64,000 bases of DNA from Sphaerisporangium krabiense (GTDB lineage: Bacteria; Actinomycetota; Actinomycetes; Streptosporangiales; Streptosporangiaceae): assembly GCF_014200435.1 (NCBI RefSeq), contig NZ_JACHBR010000001.1, positions 4,619,501 to 4,683,500 on the forward strand, read 5' to 3'. This document shows, piece after piece, positions 33,939-42,324 of this stretch. Below the pieces are notes generated by a model that made no database searches, was not told where the DNA came from, and was given only the letters and a program-made list of their open reading frames with translations. Numbering within the stretch: position 1 is the first letter of the stretch; each line of letters starts with the position of its first letter. The translations under genes were made by a program, and so were the position numbers.

Positions 33939-35084
33939 TCATCCTCGGCCACCTCCGTCCGCCGCCGCGACGGCCGCCAGGACCAGGAAGTCGACCGCGC
34001 CGGGGCGGTCGTGGACCTCCACCGGGGACGCCAGGGGGTCGAAGACCCGTATCCGGCAGCGGACCCGCCGGTCGGGGCCTACCGCGGCCTCCACCGTGCT
34101 GTGCAGGGCCGAGTCCGACCGGGTGGCCGGCACGCGGGGGGTGAGGTGGACGTGCAGGACGACGCGGCCGTCGGCGACCTGCTCGGGCGTGACCCCGGCG
34201 GGCAGCGGCAGCAGCGTCCCGTCGGTCGCCGTCCCGGACTGGACGAGCACGCTGCCCACCGAGATCCGGCCGGAGAAGCTCCCCTGGATGCTCAGGTTGC
34301 CGTTGGCCGCCACGGTCATCAGCGGATCGACCGTCCCGTTGCCCTGGTACAGCCCGAACACCAGGCTCGGCGGGTCGCCGCCGGACAGCACCAGCGCCGG
34401 GCGGCCCTCCCGCGCGGCCGGATCGGCCCGCAGGGTCAGCGAGCCCGCCCGCGCCGACACCGTGTCGGCGCGGACCCCCGCGTGGCGCCGCGCCACCCCG
34501 CGCGCCGCGACCTCGACGCCGGCGAAGTGGCCGTCGGTCCACCGGACGTACCCGAGCAGCACGAGCCAGCGGACGGGCGGGTCGGCGGGCGCCGCCCCGA
34601 CCTCGGGCGGACGCTGGTCGGCGACCAGCCGCTCGTCCCCGAGCCGCCCGAACAGGACCTGGTAGGTCTCCTCGACCCGGGTCCGCCCGGCCGTCCCGCC
34701 GCACGAGCCCGCGACCGGCGACCGGGACGGCTCGCGGTCGGCGGAGGCGAGGAACACCGGGTACGGCTCACCGGTCGGCAGGTCGGCCCCGTTGACGTCC
34801 TCGAAGTCGCTCTCGCGCAGCACCACGGGCTCGGCGACGACGATCTCGCGACCGGTCCCGTCGACGGCCATCCCCGCCGCCAGGCTCACCTCGACGTGGC
34901 GGGCGCCGGTCAGCGGGTCGGTGCGGGGCGCGGTGACCAGCTCCAGCCCTTCGGCGATGCCCCATTCGTGCAGGTAGCGCGCCTGGCGCGCGGCGGCGCC
35001 GCGGGCGTGCGCGACCGTGGCCGACAGGTCGGCGGCGGCCAGCACCTGGCCCTCGTGGAACTCGGGCCGCAGCGGGCCGGTCAC
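33939..35084 (-). CDS. Tail-fibre-like injection-system protein (third paralog of an N-terminal module)
   Basis: 381 residues. The N-terminal module (about 8-60) has the pattern FxEGQVLAAADL with GIAEGLEL, shared with the two genes upstream. The middle has a segment like phage tail-fibre repeats (GLYQGNGTVDPLMTVAANGNL near 235-255, then FSGRISVGSVLVQSG). The C-terminus is beta-rich. It starts with GTG overlapping the preceding stop by 4 bases. The likely role is attachment to the baseplate and display of a receptor-binding or shielding domain, by analogy with fibre genes at this place in Afp (Afp13 region). Confidence 0.6.
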   Translation of the reverse strand: MTGPLRPEFHEGQVLAAADLSATVAHARGAAARQARYLHEWGIAEGLELVTAPRTDPLTGARHVEVSLAAGMAVDGTGREIVVAEPVVLRESDFEDVNGADLPTGEPYPVFLASADREPSRSPVAGSCGGTAGRTRVEETYQVLFGRLGDERLVADQRPPEVGAAPADPPVRWLVLLGYVRWTDGHFAGVEVAARGVARRHAGVRADTVSARAGSLTLRADPAAREGRPALVLSGGDPPSLVFGLYQGNGTVDPLMTVAANGNLSIQGSFSGRISVGSVLVQSGTATDGTLLPLPAGVTPEQVADGRVVLHVHLTPRVPATRSDSALHSTVEAAVGPDRRVRCRIRVFDPLASPVEVHDRPGAVDFLVLAAVAAADGGGRG

Positions 35085-37045
35085 GAGGAATCACCCGGCG
35101 ACGGCTTCTGGGACCGCCCGGGCCGCGGCCTGCGGGCCTGCGGGGACTCGCTCTCGCGCGCGCCGCCCTCCAGCTCCTCCAGACGCTCGCCGAGCCGTTC
35201 CGGCAGCCGCTCCCGGACCTCGCCGACCTGCGACTGCGCCGTGCCGAGCTGGGCGCGCAGGCCCTCGAGCGCCGAGGTCAGGTCCGCCACCTGGGCGCGC
35301 AGCACCGAGAGCTCCCGGAGGCTGTCGGTGACCTCGCTCGGCGCGGCGTACACCTGCTCGTGGATCGCCTTGGGCGGCGTCTCGCCCGGCGCGGGGGTGA
35401 GCAGCAGGGTCAGCATCTCCTCCAGGTCGCCGGTGCGCGGCCGGTCGGCCAGCAGCCCCTCCGGGTACGGTCGGGGGACCGGGCCGTCCTGCGGGAGCTT
35501 CGGATGGCGACGGCGCGCCGCCGGCGCGCGGCACAGCCGTTCGGCCAGCTCGCGCAGCCGGTACAGCTTCGGCAGCCACTCGCCGTACGCCGACCCGCCC
35601 GGCAGCACCTGCGGGCGCGTCGCCGCGCAGACCCGGACGACGTCGCAGTCGTCCAGCTCCAGGCGGGCGAGCAGGACGTCGGTCCCGGCGCCGTCCGCGC
35701 ACGGCGGGTTGAGGGTGGCGCAGGCGGCGTCGGTGAGGAAGCGGCGCAGCGCGGCGGTCAGCCTGGCCGCGGACTCGGCGATCCGCCGCAGCTCGGCGAT
35801 GGACAGCCGCTCCCCGTCGTCGCCCTCCTCCGGGCGCGGCAGCAGGTGCGGCACCTCGATCGCGGAAACCTTGGCGCGCAGCGAGCAGTCCGCCTGGCCG
35901 GGCGACTCCTCCAGCCGGCCGAGCAGCCACTCGCGGATCAGGTTGAGGTCGGCGCGGAACTCCACCTGCAGCGCGTGGCCGAGCGGCGTGCCCTGCGCGA
36001 GCAGGCGGACCTCCAGCGGCGCGCCGGTGTCCGGCCGGTCGGGCGCGACCCGGGCCGCGGACTCGGCGACCACCGCGCGGGCGAGCGACCGGCGCAGCGG
36101 GTCGGGCCACACGGCCTCGGCGTCGGTCCCGGCCAGCCGTTCGCAGGACCCCCGGAGTATCTTCCGGGCGTCGCGGACACCGTCCAGGTCCGGGTAGTCC
36201 TTCTTGAGCTGGTTCTGCCCGGCCTCGTCGTAGGTGTCGAACCGGGCGACGGCGCTGGCCAGCGCGCGCACGTGCTCGGTCATCTCCCGCGCCACCGGAT
36301 CCGCCGGGATCCCGTCGCCGCTCTGGCCCAGCCAGGCCAGGCTGTCGGCATACCGCTTGGCGTCGGAGGCGTCGAACCGGATGGCGCGGTCGGAACCGAG
36401 CGCCGCGACGAACATGGCGTCGGCGTACCGGCCGAGCCGCTCGTCGCGGGCCCGCGCCCGCCCGGCCCTGTCCAGGTCGCCGAGGCTCGCCAGCAGCCGC
36501 GTGCCGGGGTTGTACCGGTGGTCCTCGAAGCCGTCCCGCTTGACCAGGAACCGGTAGCCCTCCTGGACCCGGGACGGCACGCAGCCGGGCGAGGGGCACG
36601 GCTCCTCGGTCGCGTACGGCGCCACCGGCTCGACGGGCGCCTCCTCGTAGCGGACGAACAGCCCGTAGCGGCGGGCGCCGTCGTCGTCGCACGGGTCGCC
36701 GCAGTCCACGCCGAGGCCGCCGACCCGCAGCTCGCGCACCAGCGCCGGCACGTCCACCTTCTCGGCGCAGGACAGCACGATGTCGTTGCCGGCCCCGTCC
36801 AGGGCGTGCCCGGGCCGCACCACGACGGTGCCTCCGCCGCAGGGATCGCAGCCGATCTCCAGGCCGCACACCACCCCGGGGCCGGACACCGACCGGTTGT
36901 GCAGCCTGCTCTTACCCGTCACGTACCGGACCAACAGCTCCAGGTCGTCCTCGGTGAGCAGTTGCCCGGCGAAGAAGCGCGGCCGGACGAAGGCCGGCGA
37001 CCGGGTCGCCGTCCCTCCGCAGCCGCATCCGCAGGCTGTCGACAT
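35081..37045 (-). CDS. Large injection-system baseplate/fibre-associated protein (second paralog)
   Basis: 654 residues. A Cys/Gly-rich start (TACGCGCGG) leads into the module FFAGQLLTEDDLELLVRYV with GVVCGLEIG and VVVRPGHALDGAGNDIV. Cys pairs in CGDPCDDD, EPCPSPGCVPS and elsewhere suggest disulfides or metal sites. A long helical middle follows (about 190-560), and a coiled-coil-like stretch (LRELSVLRAQVADLTSALEG) precedes a basic, charged tail. It overlaps the next gene by 4 bases and lies 2 bases after the gene before. The exact role is unknown; shared module and position point to an outer baseplate or fibre component. Confidence 0.6.
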   Translation of the reverse strand: MSTACGCGCGGTATRSPAFVRPRFFAGQLLTEDDLELLVRYVTGKSRLHNRSVSGPGVVCGLEIGCDPCGGGTVVVRPGHALDGAGNDIVLSCAEKVDVPALVRELRVGGLGVDCGDPCDDDGARRYGLFVRYEEAPVEPVAPYATEEPCPSPGCVPSRVQEGYRFLVKRDGFEDHRYNPGTRLLASLGDLDRAGRARARDERLGRYADAMFVAALGSDRAIRFDASDAKRYADSLAWLGQSGDGIPADPVAREMTEHVRALASAVARFDTYDEAGQNQLKKDYPDLDGVRDARKILRGSCERLAGTDAEAVWPDPLRRSLARAVVAESAARVAPDRPDTGAPLEVRLLAQGTPLGHALQVEFRADLNLIREWLLGRLEESPGQADCSLRAKVSAIEVPHLLPRPEEGDDGERLSIAELRRIAESAARLTAALRRFLTDAACATLNPPCADGAGTDVLLARLELDDCDVVRVCAATRPQVLPGGSAYGEWLPKLYRLRELAERLCRAPAARRRHPKLPQDGPVPRPYPEGLLADRPRTGDLEEMLTLLLTPAPGETPPKAIHEQVYAAPSEVTDSLRELSVLRAQVADLTSALEGLRAQLGTAQSQVGEVRERLPERLGERLEELEGGARESESPQARRPRPGRSQKPSPGDSS

Positions 37046-37047
37046 CC

Positions 37048-38334
37048 TCAGCTCTCCCTCACGAAGAACCAGCTCTCGAACACGTCGCCGCCCGCGCCGG
37101 TGCCGGACGTCCAGGGCCCGACGCCGGACGGCGGGACGTCGCGGCCCCGCGACCCGTCGTCCTCGGCCGGGTCGATGGTGGGGACGCGGCCCCCGACGTG
37201 GGTGCCGTCCACCGGGCGGCGGCAGCGGTCGAGGATGAACGCCCCGCGCACGCTGATCAGCACCCGGTCGCCGTCCTGCAGGACCTCCTTGGTGGTCTGC
37301 CGGTAGCGGAACCCGCGGGTGAACTCCTCGTCCCGGTCCGGCTCGGCGAACGTGCCGCCCATGTACCAGGTCGAGGCGTTGCGTCCGGCGCCGCCCTCGA
37401 TGACCTGGATCTCCACCACGCCGGGCAGCAGCGTGTCCACCCGGACGTCGCCGGAGAACCGCACCACCAGGCCGCCCGCCTCGTCGTGCGTGCCGAGCAG
37501 GGCCCGTGCCTCGTCGACGGTGTAGGTGTGGCCGTGGATCCAGTTGACCCCGGTGATCACGGTGGGCACGTGCCGGCCGAACGGGCGGCGGACGTTCATG
37601 TGGATCTGGTCCTCGCGCACCGGACGGCGCAGGTCCACGTCGTCGATCCTGGCCAGCCACAGGGTCCTGTGGCGGCCGGGGGCGCAGGCGGTGTCGCAGC
37701 GCTCGTCCTGCGGCGGCTCGTGCCCGGTCACGCGGACGGTGTAGCACTCCTCGGTCCAGCCGAACTCGCAGTCGGAGGACTCGGCGCACCCGTCGTTGTA
37801 GACCGCCCGGGTCGGCTCCACCGGGCGCTCGGCGTACCGGACGCCCACCCAGACCGTGCCGGTGTCCCGCTCGTCGGGCGGCAGCGCCTTCCACAGGTCG
37901 ACCACGGTGCCGTCCCTGACCACGATCTCGTTGCCGTCGCAGTCCACGCCGAGGCCCGGCGTGATCCGGACCCTGGCCCGGTGGCGGTGCCGCCCGGACG
38001 CGTCCAGCCCCTCGGCGTCCTGCTCGTCGCCGGCGTCGTCCTCGGAGACCTCCTCTTCGGCGGCCTCGTCGTCGCCGGCCGCGGTCTCCTCGCCGGGCTC
38101 CGGCGCGTCGCCGGCCGCGTCGCGGTGGTCGTCCCCCCGCCATGGCGGCTCGACGAACAGCCCGCACACCACGCCGTACCCGAGGAGGCTCCGCAGCCGC
38201 AGCCGCAGCTTCTCGCGGAAGTACTCCTGCTCACGCTGGAAGTCCCTGGCGCTCAGCATCTGGCCGTGGAAGTACCGTAACCGGCGCAGCGGCGGGGCGC
38301 CGAACCCCGTCGTTCCCGTCTCTGTCTCCGTCAT
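37048..38334 (-). CDS. Injection-system baseplate/fibre-associated protein (first paralog)
   Basis: 428 residues. The N-terminal module reads RYFHGQMLSARDFQREQEYF with GYGVVCGLFV, then an acidic low-complexity insert rich in Glu, Asp and Ala (about 75-105), then VRITPGLGVDCDGNEIVV, matching the next gene's VVRPGHALDGAGNDIV. A central region with several Cys (CAESSDCEF, CDTACAPG) precedes a beta-rich C-terminus. The acidic insert is typical of a flexible exposed loop. ATG with GAGAGG upstream. Likely a structural partner of the two paralogs downstream. Confidence 0.6.
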   Translation of the reverse strand: MTETETGTTGFGAPPLRRLRYFHGQMLSARDFQREQEYFREKLRLRLRSLLGYGVVCGLFVEPPWRGDDHRDAAGDAPEPGEETAAGDDEAAEEEVSEDDAGDEQDAEGLDASGRHRHRARVRITPGLGVDCDGNEIVVRDGTVVDLWKALPPDERDTGTVWVGVRYAERPVEPTRAVYNDGCAESSDCEFGWTEECYTVRVTGHEPPQDERCDTACAPGRHRTLWLARIDDVDLRRPVREDQIHMNVRRPFGRHVPTVITGVNWIHGHTYTVDEARALLGTHDEAGGLVVRFSGDVRVDTLLPGVVEIQVIEGGAGRNASTWYMGGTFAEPDRDEEFTRGFRYRQTTKEVLQDGDRVLISVRGAFILDRCRRPVDGTHVGGRVPTIDPAEDDGSRGRDVPPSGVGPWTSGTGAGGDVFESWFFVRES

Positions 38335-38347
38335 CTCCCTGGTCCTC

Positions 38348-40285
38348 TCAAGACAACTGTGTGTGCACGCCCACGGCCGAGATCGTCCCGGCGCTCACCC
38401 CGGCGCGCGCTCCCTTCGGCCCCGGCCTCAGCACTCCGTCCCGGTTCAGCCGCAGCGCGCCGCCCAGCACGGGCGGGGGCAACGGGACGAACGCGGTGTC
38501 CACCCCGACCGTCGACCGGGCTCCGACCACGAACCCCGCGCCGCCGAGCCGCACCGACCCCGCGGTGTGCGCGGGGGCCTGCCGTTCGACCAGCCGCCCG
38601 AGCGCGCGCTCGTCCGCCGAGCCGACCGGCAGCAGGACGCGGAAGCGGTGCGCGTGCGCGGCCAGCGGGTCGCCGTCCGGGTCGCCGAACGCGCGCAGCG
38701 GCGCGCCGCCCAGGGCGGAGCCGCCCACCCGGAACCGGCTGGACGACCGGCCGAACAGCCGGACCGCCCCGAGCCCCGGCCCCGAGCCCGACGCGAGCCG
38801 CCGGACCTGCGCCCAGCGGCGGTCGCCCGCCAGCTCGTCCAGCACCGGGGTGACCCCGAAGACGACGCGCACCGCCTCCTTCAGCGCCCACGGCGTGCCG
38901 CGGCGCCGGTAGAGCTCCGGGGCCGCGGCCAGCAGCGCCCGCCGCGTCCGCGCGTCCCACCCCGCCTCGAACGACAGGCCGAGCAGGCCCGCGAGCCACG
39001 GCAGCGCCCGGTCGGGCACCCCCGCCGGGTCCAGCAGCGCGGGGTGGCGTTCGATGACCCGGTCCAGCTCCTCCAGCGAGGCGTCGAACAGCGACAGGAA
39101 GCGCTCGGTGAAGTCGTCGGCCGCCGGGTCCTGGCGGAACGCGGGGGGCAGCAGGTCCGCGCTGGTGGCGCGCGGGAAGTCCAGGCGGATCCTGCGCACG
39201 ACCGGGGTCGTCGCGCCGTCGCCGGACAGCCGTAGGCGCAGGGTGAGGAACCGGCCGGGCGGCTGGTCCACCAGGAAGTCGGTGGTCCCGGGCGGCGCGG
39301 TCTGCCAGTCGGACTCGGCGTACCGGTGGTCCTCCGACACCACGATCCGGACGCCGACCGCCGTCCCCGGGGGGACGTCGGCGTCCACGCGGACGCGGTG
39401 CCAGCGGCACCGCGACAGGCCGCTGTCGATGAGGCCGGTGACGTACTCCCCGGCCGTCACGTACGCCTCCGGCTCCGGCGGCCCCGCGGGCCGCGGCCGG
39501 CCGCGCCAGGTGTAGCACCGGGTCGTCGCGCCGTCCGCGCCGTTCTCTTTGAGGCAGAAGCCGTCCTCGCCCGCCGAGACCAGCCCGCTCGGGGGGACGG
39601 CGGCGGCCAGCTCCTCCAGGGTGGCGGGCCGGAACGGGCGGTGCGGCCCGCCGCGGAAGATCCGCAAGGAGCCGTCGTCGGCCAGCACCCAGATCGTCCG
39701 GCCCGGCCCGGCGAGCAGCCCGACGATCTCGCCGGGGATCCCGGTGCGCAGCACGCCGCGGGGCCGCCCGTCCGAGCCGAACCGCCACAGGGCCGTGCCG
39801 TCCTCGCGGGATACCAGCACCTCGTCACCCGGGGCGAGCGCGGCGCGCCGCGCGCCGCGTATCGCGACGACCCCGGCGAGCTGTTCGCCCTCGCGCCGCC
39901 ACACCAGCACCCGGTCCCGCTCCACCAGCGCGATCCTGTGTCCCCGCGCGGCGACCGACACGGGGTGGCGGGCCAGGCCGGGATCGCGGTCGCCCCGCCA
40001 CACCGGCGTCCAGCCGCACGCGTCGCGGCGCAGCAGCCGGGGCCCGCCGGGCACGGCCAGGTACCAGGCGCCGGGCCGGCAGCCGGGCGCGAGCCTGCGG
40101 TCGGGGAACCACGGCAGCAGAGCGCGCCGGGTGGGCCCCTCGGGGGAGGCCCCGGCGTAGGCCAGGCGGACGCCGGCCGGGTCGTCGAACCCGGCGAGCC
40201 CGGTGTCGCCGGGCGGGCCGGTCTCCTCCCACCCGACGTAGGCGTCGAGCAGGCGGAAGGTCGGAGGCTGGGGAGCGCACGTCAC
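38348..40285 (-). CDS. gpI-like phage tail protein of the baseplate (Afp12-region)
   Basis: 645 residues. The N-terminal half (about 1-270) is beta-rich with repeated short WxF-type strands suggestive of a propeller (WRFGSDGRPRGVL, TIWVLADDGSLRIF). The C-terminal half is the phage tail protein I-like domain: DLLPPAFRQDPAADDFTERFLSLFD, LPWLAGLLGLSFE and PELYRRRGTPWALKEAV. Proteins of this type cap the baseplate wedge next to gpJ and carry fibres. The GTG start overlaps the gpJ-like stop by 4 bases. The N-terminal propeller-like addition is unusual relative to phage gpI and could serve recognition. Confidence 0.75.
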   Translation of the reverse strand: MTCAPQPPTFRLLDAYVGWEETGPPGDTGLAGFDDPAGVRLAYAGASPEGPTRRALLPWFPDRRLAPGCRPGAWYLAVPGGPRLLRRDACGWTPVWRGDRDPGLARHPVSVAARGHRIALVERDRVLVWRREGEQLAGVVAIRGARRAALAPGDEVLVSREDGTALWRFGSDGRPRGVLRTGIPGEIVGLLAGPGRTIWVLADDGSLRIFRGGPHRPFRPATLEELAAAVPPSGLVSAGEDGFCLKENGADGATTRCYTWRGRPRPAGPPEPEAYVTAGEYVTGLIDSGLSRCRWHRVRVDADVPPGTAVGVRIVVSEDHRYAESDWQTAPPGTTDFLVDQPPGRFLTLRLRLSGDGATTPVVRRIRLDFPRATSADLLPPAFRQDPAADDFTERFLSLFDASLEELDRVIERHPALLDPAGVPDRALPWLAGLLGLSFEAGWDARTRRALLAAAPELYRRRGTPWALKEAVRVVFGVTPVLDELAGDRRWAQVRRLASGSGPGLGAVRLFGRSSSRFRVGGSALGGAPLRAFGDPDGDPLAAHAHRFRVLLPVGSADERALGRLVERQAPAHTAGSVRLGGAGFVVGARSTVGVDTAFVPLPPPVLGGALRLNRDGVLRPGPKGARAGVSAGTISAVGVHTQLS

Positions 40286-42324
40286 GGGCGGTCTCCTACG
40301 GGGATCAGCAGCGGGCGCTCGGGCCACACGAGCGTGTGCGGCGGGATCGCGTGATCGGCGCAGGGCGGCAGCCGCAGGCCGTCGACGGTGAAGGTGAGCC
40401 GGGACACCGCGCGCACCCCGTCCACCGACAGCAGCCGCCGCACCATCGGGGTGTGCCGCAGCGCGCCGCCGAACGGCCAGCCCGCGCCGGACTCCCCGCC
40501 GCGCAGCGGGTCCAGGTACGCGGTCACCGCGTCGCCCGCCGCGGCCAGCACGCCCGCGCGGTCACGGCCCGGGTCCAGCACGACCCACGCCTCCACGGCC
40601 ACCCGCGCGTACCGCACCGGCCCGGCGACCACCGTGACGCCGGCCGGGGCCACCTCGCGGGTGAGATGGCCGGCGACCGCGCGCAGCGTCGCGGCCGTCG
40701 GCACCGGAGGCTCGCCGTCCTCGCCCGCGGGCGGCACCACCAGGACGCCCACCACGCCGGGGATCGGCACGCCGGGGTGGTCCGGGTGCAGGCCCGCCAC
40801 CCCGTGCGCGCGGGCCACCGACGCGCCCGGCGCGTGCGCGGCCAGCAGCCCGTAGTCGGCGGGCGTCACGGCGCGGCCCCGGGCGCGCAGCTCCCCGGCG
40901 CCGCGGCGGATCGCCTCGGCGTCGGGTTCGGCGTCCGTCCCGCCCGAGGCGGGGAAGGGGTTGGTGACGCCGGTCACGAACGGCAGCGCGGTGACCACGC
41001 CGTTGACGGCGCCCGCCCGCACGGCTCCGGCCGCGCCGCCGCCCACGCGGTAGCGCGCCGCCCGCACGTTGCGGAACCCGGGCGGCACGGCCGCGCCGTG
41101 CACGCCGTCGCCGAAGGCGACCTCGCCGGTCGCGTGGTCCACGACGAACACCCGGTCGTCGGGGCCGTAGGCGGCCAGGCTCTCCACCTCCTCCCAGCGC
41201 GTCGCGCGGGCCGCCGTCGTGCCGAACACGTCGCCGCCCGCGTCGTCGTCCACCTCGATCACCACCGAGCCCGCGAGGATCGGCACCTGGCTCAGTGTCA
41301 TCCGCCGCCGCCCGGCGCCCGAGGGGTCCTGGACCGGTTGCAGCGGCTCGTCCCTGACGGTGCGGGCGGCCGTGGCCGCGACCATGTTGAGCCGCAGCCC
41401 GGAGATCGCGGTCGGCGCGCCGCCGAACGCGCCGTGCGCGATTCGCAGCCGCAGCCACCGCAGCGGCGGGCCCGTCCTGGACCCGGGCGGACGGGACGGC
41501 TCCCAGGAGCGCGGGACCCGCAGCTCCACGGTGCCGCTCGCGCGCAGCCCGCCGGTGTCGTCGCGCACGACGGCCGCGGGCACGAACCTGCCGCCGTCCA
41601 GCACGTCCCAGCGCAGCAGCGGCGGTGGCGGCGACGGCACGGCGACGGGCCCGCCGGAGGCGGCGGGCGCGGGCGGCGCGGCGACCACCACGAAGCCCAG
41701 CGTGAGCGCCGGGTACGGGCTCGCCGTGCCCGCCAGGCCGATCCACAGCCCGTTGCCCGGCTCGGGGTCCCGGCCGAAGGGCGCGAACGGGCGCCCGGGT
41801 CCGGCGGGACCGAGGACGATCGCCTGCAGCGACCCGGCCTCCTGCACCGCGAGCGCGGCGAGCGTGGCCGGGGTGGCGTACAGGTCCTGGTCGGTCTCGT
41901 AGATCACCTGGCCGCGCGTGCCGGACACGGTGGCCTGGAACCCGGCCGGGACCAGCACCGACGCGCCGTCGGGCGGGTTCACCGCGAACTCCAGCAGCGC
42001 GACCGCCGCCCCGGCGGGCCTGCGCCGCACTCCCGCCGTCGCCAGGTGCTCGGCCAGCGCCTTCTCCGGCAGCCGGTTCACCCGGGCGAGCACGGGCTCG
42101 GCCTGCGTGCCGAACAGCCGGACCAGCGCGACCCCGGCGTCCCTGCGGTCGGAGTTCGTCCAGTCGGGCGTGTACCCGGGGATCCGGGCGCGCACGGCGG
42201 CCCTGACCGCCTCCCGGGTCGCCTCGACCAGCTCGGGCTGCACGCCCGAGGGACCGGGGCCGGGCACGATCCGCCCGTCCGCCTGGTCCTGCGCGGCACG
42301 CTCCCACCACACCTGCCCGGTCAT
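40282..42324 (-). CDS. Baseplate assembly protein J-like, copy 2
   Basis: 680 residues of the putative baseplate assembly protein group (gpJ/Afp11-like). Typical elements are YTPDWTNSDRRDAGVALVRLFG near the N-terminus, VFVVDHATGEVAFGDGVHG and the alternating Gly-rich YRVGGGAAGAV segment, then VTPADYGLLAAHAPGASVARA and a C-terminal WPFGGALRHTPMVRRLLSVDGVR. It assembles the wedge around the spike. It overlaps the previous gene by ATGA and the next by GTGA. It is a diverged paralog of the protein encoded just upstream, indicating a two-subunit wedge. Confidence 0.85.
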   Translation of the reverse strand: MTGQVWWERAAQDQADGRIVPGPGPSGVQPELVEATREAVRAAVRARIPGYTPDWTNSDRRDAGVALVRLFGTQAEPVLARVNRLPEKALAEHLATAGVRRRPAGAAVALLEFAVNPPDGASVLVPAGFQATVSGTRGQVIYETDQDLYATPATLAALAVQEAGSLQAIVLGPAGPGRPFAPFGRDPEPGNGLWIGLAGTASPYPALTLGFVVVAAPPAPAASGGPVAVPSPPPPLLRWDVLDGGRFVPAAVVRDDTGGLRASGTVELRVPRSWEPSRPPGSRTGPPLRWLRLRIAHGAFGGAPTAISGLRLNMVAATAARTVRDEPLQPVQDPSGAGRRRMTLSQVPILAGSVVIEVDDDAGGDVFGTTAARATRWEEVESLAAYGPDDRVFVVDHATGEVAFGDGVHGAAVPPGFRNVRAARYRVGGGAAGAVRAGAVNGVVTALPFVTGVTNPFPASGGTDAEPDAEAIRRGAGELRARGRAVTPADYGLLAAHAPGASVARAHGVAGLHPDHPGVPIPGVVGVLVVPPAGEDGEPPVPTAATLRAVAGHLTREVAPAGVTVVAGPVRYARVAVEAWVVLDPGRDRAGVLAAAGDAVTAYLDPLRGGESGAGWPFGGALRHTPMVRRLLSVDGVRAVSRLTFTVDGLRLPPCADHAIPPHTLVWPERPLLIPVGDRP

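Noticed and set aside
29228-34144. A plus-strand open frame of 1638 codons antisense to the injection-system genes, and similar long antisense frames at 9410-11095 and 18560-20710
   Set aside because: High GC content opens long shadow frames; their translations are Arg/Gly/Pro-biased text without domains, while the opposite strand encodes clear families.
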